Source: Lachnospiraceae bacterium
Lineage (GTDB): Bacteria > Bacillota > Clostridia > Lachnospirales > Lachnospiraceae
Assembly (NCBI GenBank): GCA_910575565.1
Contig: CAJTFL010000001.1
Location: 62,001-126,000 of the forward strand
DNA length: 64,000 nt
Direction: 5' to 3'
The notes under the pieces were generated by a model. That model ran no database searches. It saw only the letters and a list, made by a program, of their open reading frames with translations, and had not been told where the DNA came from. The position numbers and the translations under genes were made by a program. Of the stretch, positions 55,558-64,000 are shown one piece after another (position 1 is the first letter of the stretch; each line of letters begins with the position of its first letter).

Positions 55558-56685
55558 ATGAAAACAATGGATAAAAAGCATTTTGAGCAGTTGAAAAAGA
55601 AGGCTGATGGCATTCTTAACCAGAAATCAGATGGAGTGTCGGCAAGGGAGATTATGGCTCAGGTTTATGTCGATTCTTTGCCCGATAAGTCTATAGAGCA
55701 AGGGCTGATGATGGCAGATAAGGCTCTGGAAGCGATCGTTGATTTTAACAAAACGTATTCTGACGCACTAGATAATAAAGAAGGAACTGTTAAGAAACTG
55801 ATGAACCAGATTCTTGCGGAAAAGGATTTGGTAGGGCGCTGCAACACTCTTGCAGCACTTTATGCGGGAATATCTGTTGCTGATGCAAAGATGTCTGGTG
55901 AAGATATAGCGGAATGTGACGAGATAATTAAGGATGCGGACGAAGAGAAGATTACTGAGAATGAAGCGACACAAGAGTTGGAAAGTGAGTTAAAAGAAAA
56001 GGTGTCAGAAGCGCTTAAAAATTCTGCTATTCTTAGCCGAGGGTTAATCCGGCAGGCAGACTATTTGGATGATATGATGGAGGAAAATGGAATTTCACAA
56101 ATGGTTGTAAGGATTGGGGAAGATGAAGTAGAATACGAAGGGATTCTTACAATGGTTGGGTATGTAGAATCAAAAACTGAAGAGATAAGCGAAATTCCGC
56201 CGGATGTGACTATTGAAGAAACTGCCTATATTGTTGCGGCAACAATGGAGGAAGAGCAGATTATTAAGCGGTATTCTGCAGGGGAAATAGCGATGAATGT
56301 TGCGGTAGCCTGTTTAGATGTTTTGGGAACTGTTTTGCTTCTTAAGCTTGCATTAAAAATTGTTTTGGCTGGAGTTTTAATGGCTACAGGTATTTGCGGG
56401 GTGATTATGGCAATTCCAGCAGTTCTTTTGTTAACGATAGGAATAGTAGGTGCTGTTTGGGAAGCGGTAAAAGTATGGGATAAAGGGGCAAATACAGTAA
56501 TAAATATTGTGGCTTCAACAGTTAAGGTTAGTGTAAGAAGCACATCATTAGCAATGAGAAAAATTGGAGAATTTGTTACAGAAACGGTGGTTCCGGTTGC
56601 TGTAAGTATTGTAAAAAGATTAAAGGACTATTTTAATAAGATTACTTCAAAGAAAGAAAGAGTTATACTTAATAATACAATTTAA
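55558..56685 (+). CDS. Accessory protein with C-terminal hydrophobic segments
   Basis: 375 residues, AAAGGAGG before the ATG. Residues 1-240 are acidic and helical. Residues about 243-320 hold two or three closely spaced hydrophobic stretches (VLGTVLLLKLALKIVLAGVL, then GICGVIMAIPAVLLLTIGIV), and an amphipathic tail with KRLKDYF ends the protein. The layout recalls helical pore-forming proteins or membrane-inserting effectors, but I see no family match. It could equally be a membrane scaffold for the ATPases downstream. Confidence 0.65.
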   Translation: MKTMDKKHFEQLKKKADGILNQKSDGVSAREIMAQVYVDSLPDKSIEQGLMMADKALEAIVDFNKTYSDALDNKEGTVKKLMNQILAEKDLVGRCNTLAALYAGISVADAKMSGEDIAECDEIIKDADEEKITENEATQELESELKEKVSEALKNSAILSRGLIRQADYLDDMMEENGISQMVVRIGEDEVEYEGILTMVGYVESKTEEISEIPPDVTIEETAYIVAATMEEEQIIKRYSAGEIAMNVAVACLDVLGTVLLLKLALKIVLAGVLMATGICGVIMAIPAVLLLTIGIVGAVWEAVKVWDKGANTVINIVASTVKVSVRSTSLAMRKIGEFVTETVVPVAVSIVKRLKDYFNKITSKKERVILNNTI

Positions 56686-56701
56686 TTTTTAGAAAATGAA
56701 A

Positions 56702-56739
56702 AATATCTCTGCTGTTTTAGCAAAAGCAGCAGAGATATT
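56702..56739 (+). terminator. Hairpin between accessory genes
   Basis: AATATCTCTGCTG (56702-56714) and CAGCAGAGATATT (56727-56739) pair perfectly over 13 bp. No T run follows, so it may only attenuate or stabilise the transcript. Confidence 0.6.
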
Positions 56740-56761
56740 GTGTTAAAAAAGAGGAGGTTAT

Positions 56762-58312
56762 ATGTTAAGGTTATGCGGACATTCAATCGTAAATCTAAAT
56801 GATTTTAGAGAATATGGGAATTTTTGGCAGATATATAATCAAAAAGAGCTTTTTTATCGATTTGCAGAAATTCATTGCTTGCCTATTACTTTGATGCTTG
56901 AAGATGGAAAAGGTGTGGTATATTTAGATAAAAAATTTTGGTTGGATTTTTTAAAACGTTTGGCAGACAATAAAAATATGGATGGTAAGCAATTATCAGT
57001 TAATGAATATGAGGAATACATTTTAGACAGGTGCATTGCTCGATATGAAGAAGAAGAACGTAAATCACAATTTACAAATGTGGGCTTAGATATTATTCCG
57101 GAGGATGTTTCAAAATGGCAAAGTTACATAGAGCTGGCAATAAATAATTTATTAAAAAGCGGGCATAGCGATAAAATAAAGAAAGAGGAGGAGGAAGAGA
57201 TACGGAGTGAGCTGTCCGAGCCTTTTTTTGCTAGTGAGGAAGATAAGCAATATGTTCGGACAGAGATATCGCAGCTGCATATTGTAAGGAAAATTAAGTT
57301 GATTTTAGAAAGAGCAAAAGAATTTGAAGGAAATTGCAGGCTGGTACTAATTTGTTTATCTATACATATGCTAACGGAAATTGATATCCTTGAATTTGAT
57401 TTTGAAAATAAGGCCATAATGTCTAAAGAAGGTGTTAAGGTAAAAGATGATGCGGTTGGCCATTTGCTGATTGATCAACAAATTGGGAAAAAAGAATCGG
57501 TTAAATTAAGTACTCCTATGGAAACAATAGGAACACAGGCTTTACGTGAAAAATCTGAGCTGTTGAATTGCAGGAAGCAGCCATATATTTGGTTGCTGTA
57601 TGAATCAGATACCCTTCAGGAACGTTCGGTTATCCAAACGGTAAAAGTAGAAGCAGTGAAAAGTGAAGATGCCTTTGGCAATGCTTGCATTCAAATATAT
57701 TCGGAGAGCCAACAAGCAATAGTTTTTGAATTTTTTCTTAGGCCAGGGGAATACAGGCACTGCAATATAACAGATGGAAAAGTGATATGTTTTTTGCCTA
57801 CAATGTCGATTAGCCATGATAGATGCGTATACCGCCCGCATTATTACAGCGGTGATTTAGTGGTAAAGGAGAAAAATACTGAAGAAAATATGCAGCTTAA
57901 TTACGGAACGGATATATCAGATATGTGCGTTGGAAAGGACGGCGAAATGTATCTTCGGAAAGGACAGATATTAGCAGGCAGATATTTTTTGAAAATAAAA
58001 AACAGGCGGGTCGAAAGCATATTGGATACGGTTAGCGAAGAATTCGTTGAGGTGGAGCTTGTGGACGATGGTTTTTTGTTGTTGACGAATAAGGGGAAAA
58101 TATGTTCAAATCTTCAAGAGTGGGATGGTCAGTCAGTGGTCTCATTATATGGTAAGAAATGGATGTGGCAGATATCTGAAAAAAGCAGAAACGAAATTAG
58201 GGAATTTAATGTTAGCATGGAAGGGGACGGGGCAATATTACATTATATCAAGGATGATAGGTGTCAGGTGTATTGGAAGGATGGCAGCGGAATCATTAAT
58301 AATTTTAGATAA
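56762..58312 (+). CDS. Hypothetical accessory protein, possibly beta-rich sensor
   Basis: 516 residues, GAGGAGG before the ATG. The N-terminal 250 residues are helical and charged. From about 270 on the sequence is beta-rich with spaced DG/G turns (ISDMCVGKDGEMYLRKG, DDGFLLLTNKGKICSN, VVSLYGKKWMWQISE), which suggests propeller-like blades but falls short of proof. No membrane segment. No family recognised. Confidence 0.62.
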   Translation: MLRLCGHSIVNLNDFREYGNFWQIYNQKELFYRFAEIHCLPITLMLEDGKGVVYLDKKFWLDFLKRLADNKNMDGKQLSVNEYEEYILDRCIARYEEEERKSQFTNVGLDIIPEDVSKWQSYIELAINNLLKSGHSDKIKKEEEEEIRSELSEPFFASEEDKQYVRTEISQLHIVRKIKLILERAKEFEGNCRLVLICLSIHMLTEIDILEFDFENKAIMSKEGVKVKDDAVGHLLIDQQIGKKESVKLSTPMETIGTQALREKSELLNCRKQPYIWLLYESDTLQERSVIQTVKVEAVKSEDAFGNACIQIYSESQQAIVFEFFLRPGEYRHCNITDGKVICFLPTMSISHDRCVYRPHYYSGDLVVKEKNTEENMQLNYGTDISDMCVGKDGEMYLRKGQILAGRYFLKIKNRRVESILDTVSEEFVEVELVDDGFLLLTNKGKICSNLQEWDGQSVVSLYGKKWMWQISEKSRNEIREFNVSMEGDGAILHYIKDDRCQVYWKDGSGIINNFR

Positions 58313-58334
58313 GGAGAGGGGAGGATAAGTATTT

Positions 58335-59300
58335 ATGGATTTTAACAAGGTAATAGTTGGCGTTTCAACATTAACTATAGGTATTGGTGGTGTAGTTGTA
58401 ATTGGAGGAAAAATGAAAAGATTAGTTAAAAGAAGAACATGGATTAAAAAACCAAAAGTAGCCGATTTAAGATATCCAGGAGCTAGGCAAAATGAAGTAA
58501 ATCTACAACAAGATTTTATAGTTAATGAAGTAAAAAAAGAGTATGAAAAATTATTAGAAGTGCTTCAGAGGACACTTGAGCTGGACAAAGAAATAAATTT
58601 TAGTTTTGAGGAAGAATTGAGAAATTGTTTTATTGCTTGGGACGAACTAGAACAGTTAAAATATGAAGAAAAAAAAGCTGAAATTGTATTAAATGCTTTC
58701 TATGCAAATGGAAAAATAAGGAGTAAATTGCAAGATTTTATTGAGTATGTGAAGAATGATTTATCTGAGGAGGAAGATGTAAATACAGTTGTTGTCTGCG
58801 GATTTAATTCATGCATGAACCTTGCTTGGATTGATTATAAAAAGATGAATAGCAGGCTTAATGAAGTTATACCAGAGAAGAAAGAGAGTGAGAGAGTGGT
58901 TGGTTTTTTGAATGAACTTTCCTATAAAAACAGTGCTTTTGAAGCTTTATATCGGGCATATTTATTGGGGACAGATAAGTCAAAAGGGAATACGATAGCC
59001 TGTTCGGATTTGGAATTATATCAATTGTTGAGAAAAATTAATAGAAAGATTAATAATTATTGTCAGGAAAAGGATGAGTTTGATTTTGAAAAGATTGTTG
59101 AAGGGTTAAAGCAAAGAAAAAAGAGAATAGAAAATTCAATATTGGAAGCAAAAAATTTGAAAGAAAGTTTAGATGAATTAATGGCGGAATCAATAATGAT
59201 CAAAATGAAAGATAAAACGTGTGAGGTTGATTTATTGAAAAAGCAGTATTATAATATTGCGGAAGAAGTGAAAAAAATATTAATGGATGTAAAATATTAA
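58335..59300 (+). CDS. Membrane-anchored coiled-coil accessory protein
   Basis: 321 residues. One N-terminal hydrophobic segment (about 6-26, VSTLTIGIGGVVVIGG) is followed by a basic stop (KRLVKRRTWIKK) and about 270 residues of charged helices and coiled coil. GGGAGGA lies nine to ten bases before the ATG. The protein probably faces the cytoplasm. No family recognised. Confidence 0.62.
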   Translation: MDFNKVIVGVSTLTIGIGGVVVIGGKMKRLVKRRTWIKKPKVADLRYPGARQNEVNLQQDFIVNEVKKEYEKLLEVLQRTLELDKEINFSFEEELRNCFIAWDELEQLKYEEKKAEIVLNAFYANGKIRSKLQDFIEYVKNDLSEEEDVNTVVVCGFNSCMNLAWIDYKKMNSRLNEVIPEKKESERVVGFLNELSYKNSAFEALYRAYLLGTDKSKGNTIACSDLELYQLLRKINRKINNYCQEKDEFDFEKIVEGLKQRKKRIENSILEAKNLKESLDELMAESIMIKMKDKTCEVDLLKKQYYNIAEEVKKILMDVKY

Positions 59301-59364
59301 ATATATTTTTTTGGTAAGAGATGCGATTTAAATATATGCAGGTAAAATGAAGGAGAATTTACGT

Positions 59365-61266
59365 ATGAGAATTATCGGTGTAGATGTTGGACATTGTGAA
59401 ATGGCTGCGGCAACTCCTAATGACCAGGGTGGAAAATTTATAGGGATCAGTAATCTGTATTTAAATGAGAACAAAGATTTTGTTGTTCCAGCAGAAATTC
59501 GATATCCTTCCAATGAATCTGGAGAGCTATTTAATTATTTTAAAGCATCACCAAAGCATTTTGATGAAAAAATTTATGGCAATGAAGTTGAAGTTAGTCG
59601 CAGGGAATTAATGACCCGTTTATTGCGTGAATTAATTTTTGAAATTAAAGAGCGCAATGACTATTTAAAAAATGATCAAATTTTACTTCTTGTTGGTTGT
59701 CCTACATCTAAGGAATGGACTGATGAGAAAAACCGTAAGGAATATGAAAAGCTGATAAAAGAAGCAACTGGCGTGGCAAAGGTTCGGGTTATTCCAGAAT
59801 CCAGAGCGGCCATGTTTAGTGCTTTGGCTGATGGCAAAGGACGTATGATTTCTGCATATGGAGGCGCTGTGGTATATGATTTTGGTTCTTCCACTGCAGA
59901 CTGCACTTATATGAGGACTGGCGAGAAGTGCGTGGAAATGAGCTGGAATTTTGGGGCTAGGGAAATTGAAAAAAATTTAAATAAGATGATGCACCAGGAA
60001 GCAGAAAATACGGCCATGCAGAAAGGGCTGGAATTGGTACGGCAAAATAATTCTGCAATGCTTGAGCGGATGTTGCGTGGAACTAAAGAAGCATACTTTA
60101 GTGATGAATTAGATGAGGATGCTGCAGTCGTTGCATATAAATTCCCAACAAATCAAAAGAAGCTGACGGTAACGCTCGATATAGATGATAGTGTTATCGA
60201 TGAGGCATTGGATATGGAAATGGCACTCGAAGTAAATAGTGAATTAATTTCGGGCGGATGGAAATCTTGCTGCAAGGAGTTTTTTTATAGAAGTAAAGAT
60301 TATATTGAAAAAAACGGGTGCTCGGTTAAAGAAATTGTTTTAACGGGCGGCGCAAGTAAAATGGGTTTTGTGGCAGATTATGCTCGTGAGGTATTTCCGA
60401 AAGAGTCTTATAACGTGACTTGTGCGGCTAATCCCAGTTTCAGCGTTTCTCATGGGCTAGTATGGGTTGGCCTTGTAGATGAGTTTGAAGAAGAGTGTAT
60501 TTCGATTGTGAAGAAGAATGTGATTAATAGTGGTGTTGGAAATGTTTGGAGGCTAAAGGAATCCTTGAAAAAGAGTATAGGAGATAAAATATATGAAGCG
60601 ATAATAACGGCTATGGAAGGATGGGCAGAGTCAGATAAGGACGAATCCCTGAATGAACTTCAGGATAGGATGAATCGTGCAGTTGCTAATAGAATATCAA
60701 CGCTCAAATATTTAAATAGAACGTGCGTATTGAATTGGTCTAATGATATTATTAAAGAAATACGCAGTCAGTTGGAAACTGAAATTCAGAAGAAGTTTGG
60801 CAATGCATTGGGGCAAAAAATGAGATTGCCGGAAAGTAAATGGAATCAAGTGATTCAAAAATTAGAAGGAGTTAATATCGATATGGAAAAAATTATTTCT
60901 GATATTGACGTAAATGGTATTTTAAGGAATCTGATTATGCTGGCGATTGTATTAGCATATGTTGCAGCTGCAAGCATTATTATTCCTATTCCGGTAGTGT
61001 CACAGCTTATTGGTTTGGGTATCGGTGCATTTACCGCATCGGTAATCGATAATAATGATAGGAATAAAAAACATAAGCAGCGTATCCGAAATAACGCAAT
61101 GAAATCAATGAAGGAAGATAAGCAAAAAGATAAAATTTTTGAAATGTGCAGTGCAGAAATTGATAAAGTTATCGACAAGCAGATCTCAGATGATTCTGTA
61201 GCGATTGATATTGAAGCGATAGCTGCAAGGGCTTATGAGATAATGACATTAAAGTTTGATATTTAA
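59365..61266 (+). CDS. Hsp70/actin-fold ATPase with C-terminal membrane hairpin
   Basis: 633 residues from ATG 59365 (AAGGAGA eight bases upstream; ATG 59347 overlaps that site). The N-terminal 390 residues match the Hsp70-type nucleotide-binding domain: phosphate 1 GVDVGHCE (5-12), phosphate 2 VVYDFGSSTADC with D172, and the adenosine motif IVLTGGASKMG (from 324). No DnaK substrate-binding beta domain follows. Instead there is a coiled-coil region and two hydrophobic segments (about 518-560, IVLAYVAAASIIIPIPVVSQ) and a Lys-rich tail. It may be a membrane-attached chaperone-like or filament-forming ATPase. Confidence 0.82.
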   Translation: MRIIGVDVGHCEMAAATPNDQGGKFIGISNLYLNENKDFVVPAEIRYPSNESGELFNYFKASPKHFDEKIYGNEVEVSRRELMTRLLRELIFEIKERNDYLKNDQILLLVGCPTSKEWTDEKNRKEYEKLIKEATGVAKVRVIPESRAAMFSALADGKGRMISAYGGAVVYDFGSSTADCTYMRTGEKCVEMSWNFGAREIEKNLNKMMHQEAENTAMQKGLELVRQNNSAMLERMLRGTKEAYFSDELDEDAAVVAYKFPTNQKKLTVTLDIDDSVIDEALDMEMALEVNSELISGGWKSCCKEFFYRSKDYIEKNGCSVKEIVLTGGASKMGFVADYAREVFPKESYNVTCAANPSFSVSHGLVWVGLVDEFEEECISIVKKNVINSGVGNVWRLKESLKKSIGDKIYEAIITAMEGWAESDKDESLNELQDRMNRAVANRISTLKYLNRTCVLNWSNDIIKEIRSQLETEIQKKFGNALGQKMRLPESKWNQVIQKLEGVNIDMEKIISDIDVNGILRNLIMLAIVLAYVAAASIIIPIPVVSQLIGLGIGAFTASVIDNNDRNKKHKQRIRNNAMKSMKEDKQKDKIFEMCSAEIDKVIDKQISDDSVAIDIEAIAARAYEIMTLKFDI

Positions 61267-61355
61267 TGCTTAAGGTACAATTCCCTGGGAGGCATTAGCC
61301 TTCCAGAGAATTGCATGAGTGAAGGATGTTTGAAGTTAAGAAAAGGAATGGAAGA

Positions 61356-63248
61356 ATGTGTGGAGCAAAAAAAGTAGTTGATAAGATAATTGAACGATGC
61401 AAGGTCGCAATGAAGGCGGGATTGCCAATTATATATATTAAGACTGATTCCTATGAATTGATTGAAAGTATAGTTTATAGTGAAAAATTAGTTTTGCTGC
61501 TTTCGGAGAAAAAAAGTGATAAGTTTTCAAAATCCCAATACCGTCCGTTTAAAGAAAATCGAAAATCATCCCCTGATAACTGGAAAGAAAAGCTTGATTC
61601 AACTTATTGGAATTGTCCGCATATCGTTACCATATCTGCTAGTAATGGGGTGAATGAAGAGGATTTGTTCCGGTATATTAAAGTATATATGCGGAAAGAA
61701 AGTTCTCCAGATATAGAACATATGACCTATATTTATAACAGCAGCGTAATAATATTGTATAGCAATCAGATTAAAATATCAGAAAAATTACGGCAATATT
61801 GTGAGATTGTTGAAGTAGGATATCCTGAAAACGATGAAATCCGGGAAAAGGTTCAGGCGATTGCCGCTGAAGCTGGCGAACGTATAGACGGAAGGCCATT
61901 GCAGCGTTTATGCACCTTGCTTCAAGGATTTACACAACAAGAAATTGTTTATTCTTTAAATAAGGTGCTCACCCGGGACGTGGATATAGCAAAAGAAAAT
62001 AATGACCTATTGGTAGATAGAAGAGGTGATTTGGTTCCGGAGGTAAGAAGAATTATTCAGGAACAGAAAAAACAAAAATTACAAGATGGAAATCAAGTAC
62101 TGAAATTAATTGCTTATGAGGATGATAAAATTGGAGGTATGCGGGAGTTAACTGGTTACATTAATACGATAAAAGAACGGAAGCTGCTGGAGGATGCCAG
62201 GATGAATAAAGAGACATATGGTTTGCAAGCACCTAAGGGGATTTTATTGTGTGGTATCCCGGGCTGTGGGAAATCTTTAGCTGCAAAACTGACGGCCCAA
62301 ACGTTGGACCTGCCATTGCTGCAAATGGATATGGGAAATTTGATGGGTGGAATTCAGGGGCAGTCAGAAGAAAATATGCGCAAAGCCCTTGGCTTTGCTG
62401 AAGCAATGGCTCCATGTGTACTATGGATTGACGAATTGGAAAAAGGATTTAGCGGCGCGAAATCCAGCGGGAATTCTGATGGCGGAACATTTAAACGAAT
62501 GTTTGGTACATTGTTAAATTGGATGCAAGAAAATATGAAGCCTTGTTTTATCTTTGCAACAGCGAATGATATAGGAGGGCTTCCTAAAGAATTATTTCGG
62601 AGTGGGCGGTTTGATGAATTATTTGCGGTGTATCTGCCCACAGCACAGGAATGTGCAGACATATTTTTGGCACGAGTAGAAAAAGCAGTTGAATCTACGA
62701 AAAAATTTCGGAATAATTCTGCAAAAGGATCATTAATTGTTAAGGAAGCATTGAATACTGAGCTGTATTTGGAATTGATTAATACGTGCTTAATTAATGA
62801 TAATGGGGTAAGGATAGTTATTGGTGCTGATATTCAAAAAATTGTTAATTTGGCTTTGGCAAATTTAAGCGAAGATTTGAGGGAAGAGGGATCGATAACG
62901 CTAAAAGAATGGAAGGATGCATTAAGGGAAGAAATTCGGAATGCGTCAGTTTATGGTGACAGTCCTGAGAATATCGACAGTATTGCCATCGGATACTGTC
63001 GGATGCTTCGGAAAGGATTAAGGCCGACGGTAAAAATCCCACTATTTAAGACGAGAGATTACCATTGTGAAAATGCATTAAAGAATAAAGGGGATGGTGC
63101 GGATGGCCAGCAGATGATTTTGGCAGAGAATAAACCAATAAACTTGGAAAAGTATGATATAGCAGTGTATTCTTTGCTATATCCTAAAATCAATGAATGG
63201 GCATATGAAGTAGAACGATATGAACGTCAGAAATTATTGGAGGGATAG
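61356..63248 (+). CDS. AAA+ ATPase, Ycf46-like
   Basis: 630 residues from ATG 61356 (AAAAGGA eight bases upstream); the frame also opens at 61326 without a suitable site. The N-terminal part (CKVAMKAGLPIIYIKTDSYE) matches the N-domain of Ycf46-type ATPases. The AAA+ core has Walker A GIPGCGKS (300-307), Walker B VLWIDELEK (D359, E360), sensor FATAND and the arginine-finger region RSGRFDE. The C-terminal part holds a helical extension of about 150 residues. It lies between an Hsp70-like ATPase and a zincin and probably remodels a shared client. Confidence 0.85.
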   Translation: MCGAKKVVDKIIERCKVAMKAGLPIIYIKTDSYELIESIVYSEKLVLLLSEKKSDKFSKSQYRPFKENRKSSPDNWKEKLDSTYWNCPHIVTISASNGVNEEDLFRYIKVYMRKESSPDIEHMTYIYNSSVIILYSNQIKISEKLRQYCEIVEVGYPENDEIREKVQAIAAEAGERIDGRPLQRLCTLLQGFTQQEIVYSLNKVLTRDVDIAKENNDLLVDRRGDLVPEVRRIIQEQKKQKLQDGNQVLKLIAYEDDKIGGMRELTGYINTIKERKLLEDARMNKETYGLQAPKGILLCGIPGCGKSLAAKLTAQTLDLPLLQMDMGNLMGGIQGQSEENMRKALGFAEAMAPCVLWIDELEKGFSGAKSSGNSDGGTFKRMFGTLLNWMQENMKPCFIFATANDIGGLPKELFRSGRFDELFAVYLPTAQECADIFLARVEKAVESTKKFRNNSAKGSLIVKEALNTELYLELINTCLINDNGVRIVIGADIQKIVNLALANLSEDLREEGSITLKEWKDALREEIRNASVYGDSPENIDSIAIGYCRMLRKGLRPTVKIPLFKTRDYHCENALKNKGDGADGQQMILAENKPINLEKYDIAVYSLLYPKINEWAYEVERYERQKLLEG

Positions 63249-63250
63249 AA

Positions 63251-63883
63251 ATGGCAATAACTGTAGGAACAATAGTAGCAGCTATGGTTGCTGTAGAAAT
63301 AGCTTGTGCAGCAGTTCAATGGTTCCGTGATTTGTGGGGAACGAAAGTAAATGCACCGGCTAGTTTATGTACGGCTGAGATGAGCACTACTGATCAGGAG
63401 ATGCAGGAAGAGACTAAGCATATTCTTAAAGAAGTATTTGGAGAAAATATTGCCGAGTCCATTCAAAGTTTAGATGCTGCGCAGAGAATTGTAAAGGCAG
63501 AGGAATTTATCGAAAAGCTTAAGGATGCATATGGTTTGGATGTAGAAGTTGAATTTTATGGGGAAAATAGGAGTCATTGCGGATTTTATAATAGCAAATT
63601 GAATACATTAAATTTAAATGTAGCTGATTTATTATCTAAAAATATGGATTGTACATATGAGTTTATTAATACGATTATTCACGAGCTGCGCCATGCAGTT
63701 CAATGGAAGGCAATTCAGGAGGATGGATTTTGGAATACAGATAAGGCAACTCGGATTAATTGGATGAATAATTTTGCAAATTACATACAGTATGGCATTG
63801 ATCCTAAGGGATATGCCCAGCAACCAGTTGAAGTTGATGCAGTAACATTTGTTGATGGGTGTTTGAAAGGGGTATTTAATTAA
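63251..63883 (+). CDS. Membrane-anchored zincin metallopeptidase-like protein
   Basis: 210 residues, starting 2 bp after the AAA+ stop, GGAGGGATAG upstream. A hydrophobic N-terminal segment (about 4-24) is followed by a domain with HELRH (H144, E145, H148) and, about 46 residues later, QPVEVDA with E194 as a plausible third zinc ligand. This HExxH-plus-EVDA layout resembles zincin peptidases related to phage or toxin-type proteins. Probable substrate-processing partner of the two ATPases; activity is not proven. Confidence 0.75.
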   Translation: MAITVGTIVAAMVAVEIACAAVQWFRDLWGTKVNAPASLCTAEMSTTDQEMQEETKHILKEVFGENIAESIQSLDAAQRIVKAEEFIEKLKDAYGLDVEVEFYGENRSHCGFYNSKLNTLNLNVADLLSKNMDCTYEFINTIIHELRHAVQWKAIQEDGFWNTDKATRINWMNNFANYIQYGIDPKGYAQQPVEVDAVTFVDGCLKGVFN

Positions 63884-64000
63884 TGGCAGATAGGACAAAG
63901 ATGAGTTTAGTACAGAAAAATAAATTAGAGGAATATTTAAAAGTTGAATTAAAATATAATGAAAAAGAAGTGATACAGGCAATTACTGCTGTTACGAATA
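63883..64000 (+). CDS. Partial gene, cut by window end
   Basis: ATG 63883 overlaps the TAA stop of the zincin gene by one base, which indicates translational coupling. The 39 visible residues begin MADRTKMSLVQKNKLEEYLK and are helical. The product cannot be identified; the accessory operon continues beyond the window. Confidence 0.6.
   Translation, partial: MADRTKMSLVQKNKLEEYLKVELKYNEKEVIQAITAVTN

Overview
The window looks like chromosomal DNA of a Lachnospiraceae-type (Clostridia, Bacillota) bacterium. Evidence from the sequence: sigma-A promoters (TTGACA-17-TATAAT), AGGAGG ribosome sites, a CIRCE-controlled groESL operon, an mcsA-mcsB-clpC operon, a tryptophan T-box, a ZTP riboswitch, a biotin-dependent sodium-pump decarboxylase operon, sortase B and a DUF1846 gene. 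No tRNA, rRNA, CRISPR array or complete insertion sequence was seen. Bases 1 to about 52,400 have moderate to high GC. From about 53,100 to the end the DNA is clearly AT-rich.

Layout. 1-5 kb: end of a cell-wall-binding repeat protein, a MerR regulator, a Trp T-box followed by two copies of a dispersed repeat (family A) and a TrpB2-type tryptophan synthase, then an acidic membrane protein. 5-14 kb: groES-groEL, a small membrane protein, guaB, ftsH, nitroreductase, DUF1846. 14-17 kb: serine recombinase, sortase B, D,D-carboxypeptidase. 17-22.6 kb: a five-gene operon (carboxyltransferase, OadG-like, biotin carrier, OadB, OadA/5S-like) that together could make a Na+-linked decarboxylase or transcarboxylase. 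23-27 kb: secreted glucosaminidase-like and cohesin-like proteins. 27-34 kb: GntR-mcsA-mcsB-clpC, a conserved small protein, radA. 34-38 kb: a MacB-like ABC ATPase, an extracellular domain protein and an FtsX-type permease. 38-40 kb: a ZTP riboswitch in front of a split purine pair (purO-like plus AICAR transformylase). 40-46 kb: sugar ABC importer genes with LacI and AraC regulators. 46-50 kb: uridine phosphorylase, then a second OadB with a tiny 40-residue OadG-like partner behind a riboswitch that looks like yybP-ykoY (Mn2+), then a DUF3829 lipoprotein. 50-53 kb: structured non-coding DNA, an AGE-family epimerase and a frameshifted Fic gene.

53-64 kb: an AT-rich accessory block, all genes on the + strand and running off the window. 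It holds two paralogous helix-turn-helix-like proteins separated by a three-unit structured tandem repeat, a multi-hydrophobic-segment protein, a protein with possible beta-rich repeats, a membrane-anchored coiled-coil protein, an Hsp70/actin-fold ATPase with a membrane hairpin instead of a substrate-binding domain, a Ycf46-like AAA+ ATPase, a membrane-anchored zincin and the start of another gene. I cannot match this set to a described system. It is the best candidate here for an undescribed, possibly conflict or stress related, chaperone-protease-membrane system.

Two dispersed intergenic repeat families stand out. Family A (about 125 bp) has three copies and ends in a terminator-like hairpin. 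Family B (about 175 bp) has three full copies and several fragments, with compensatory changes in its stems.
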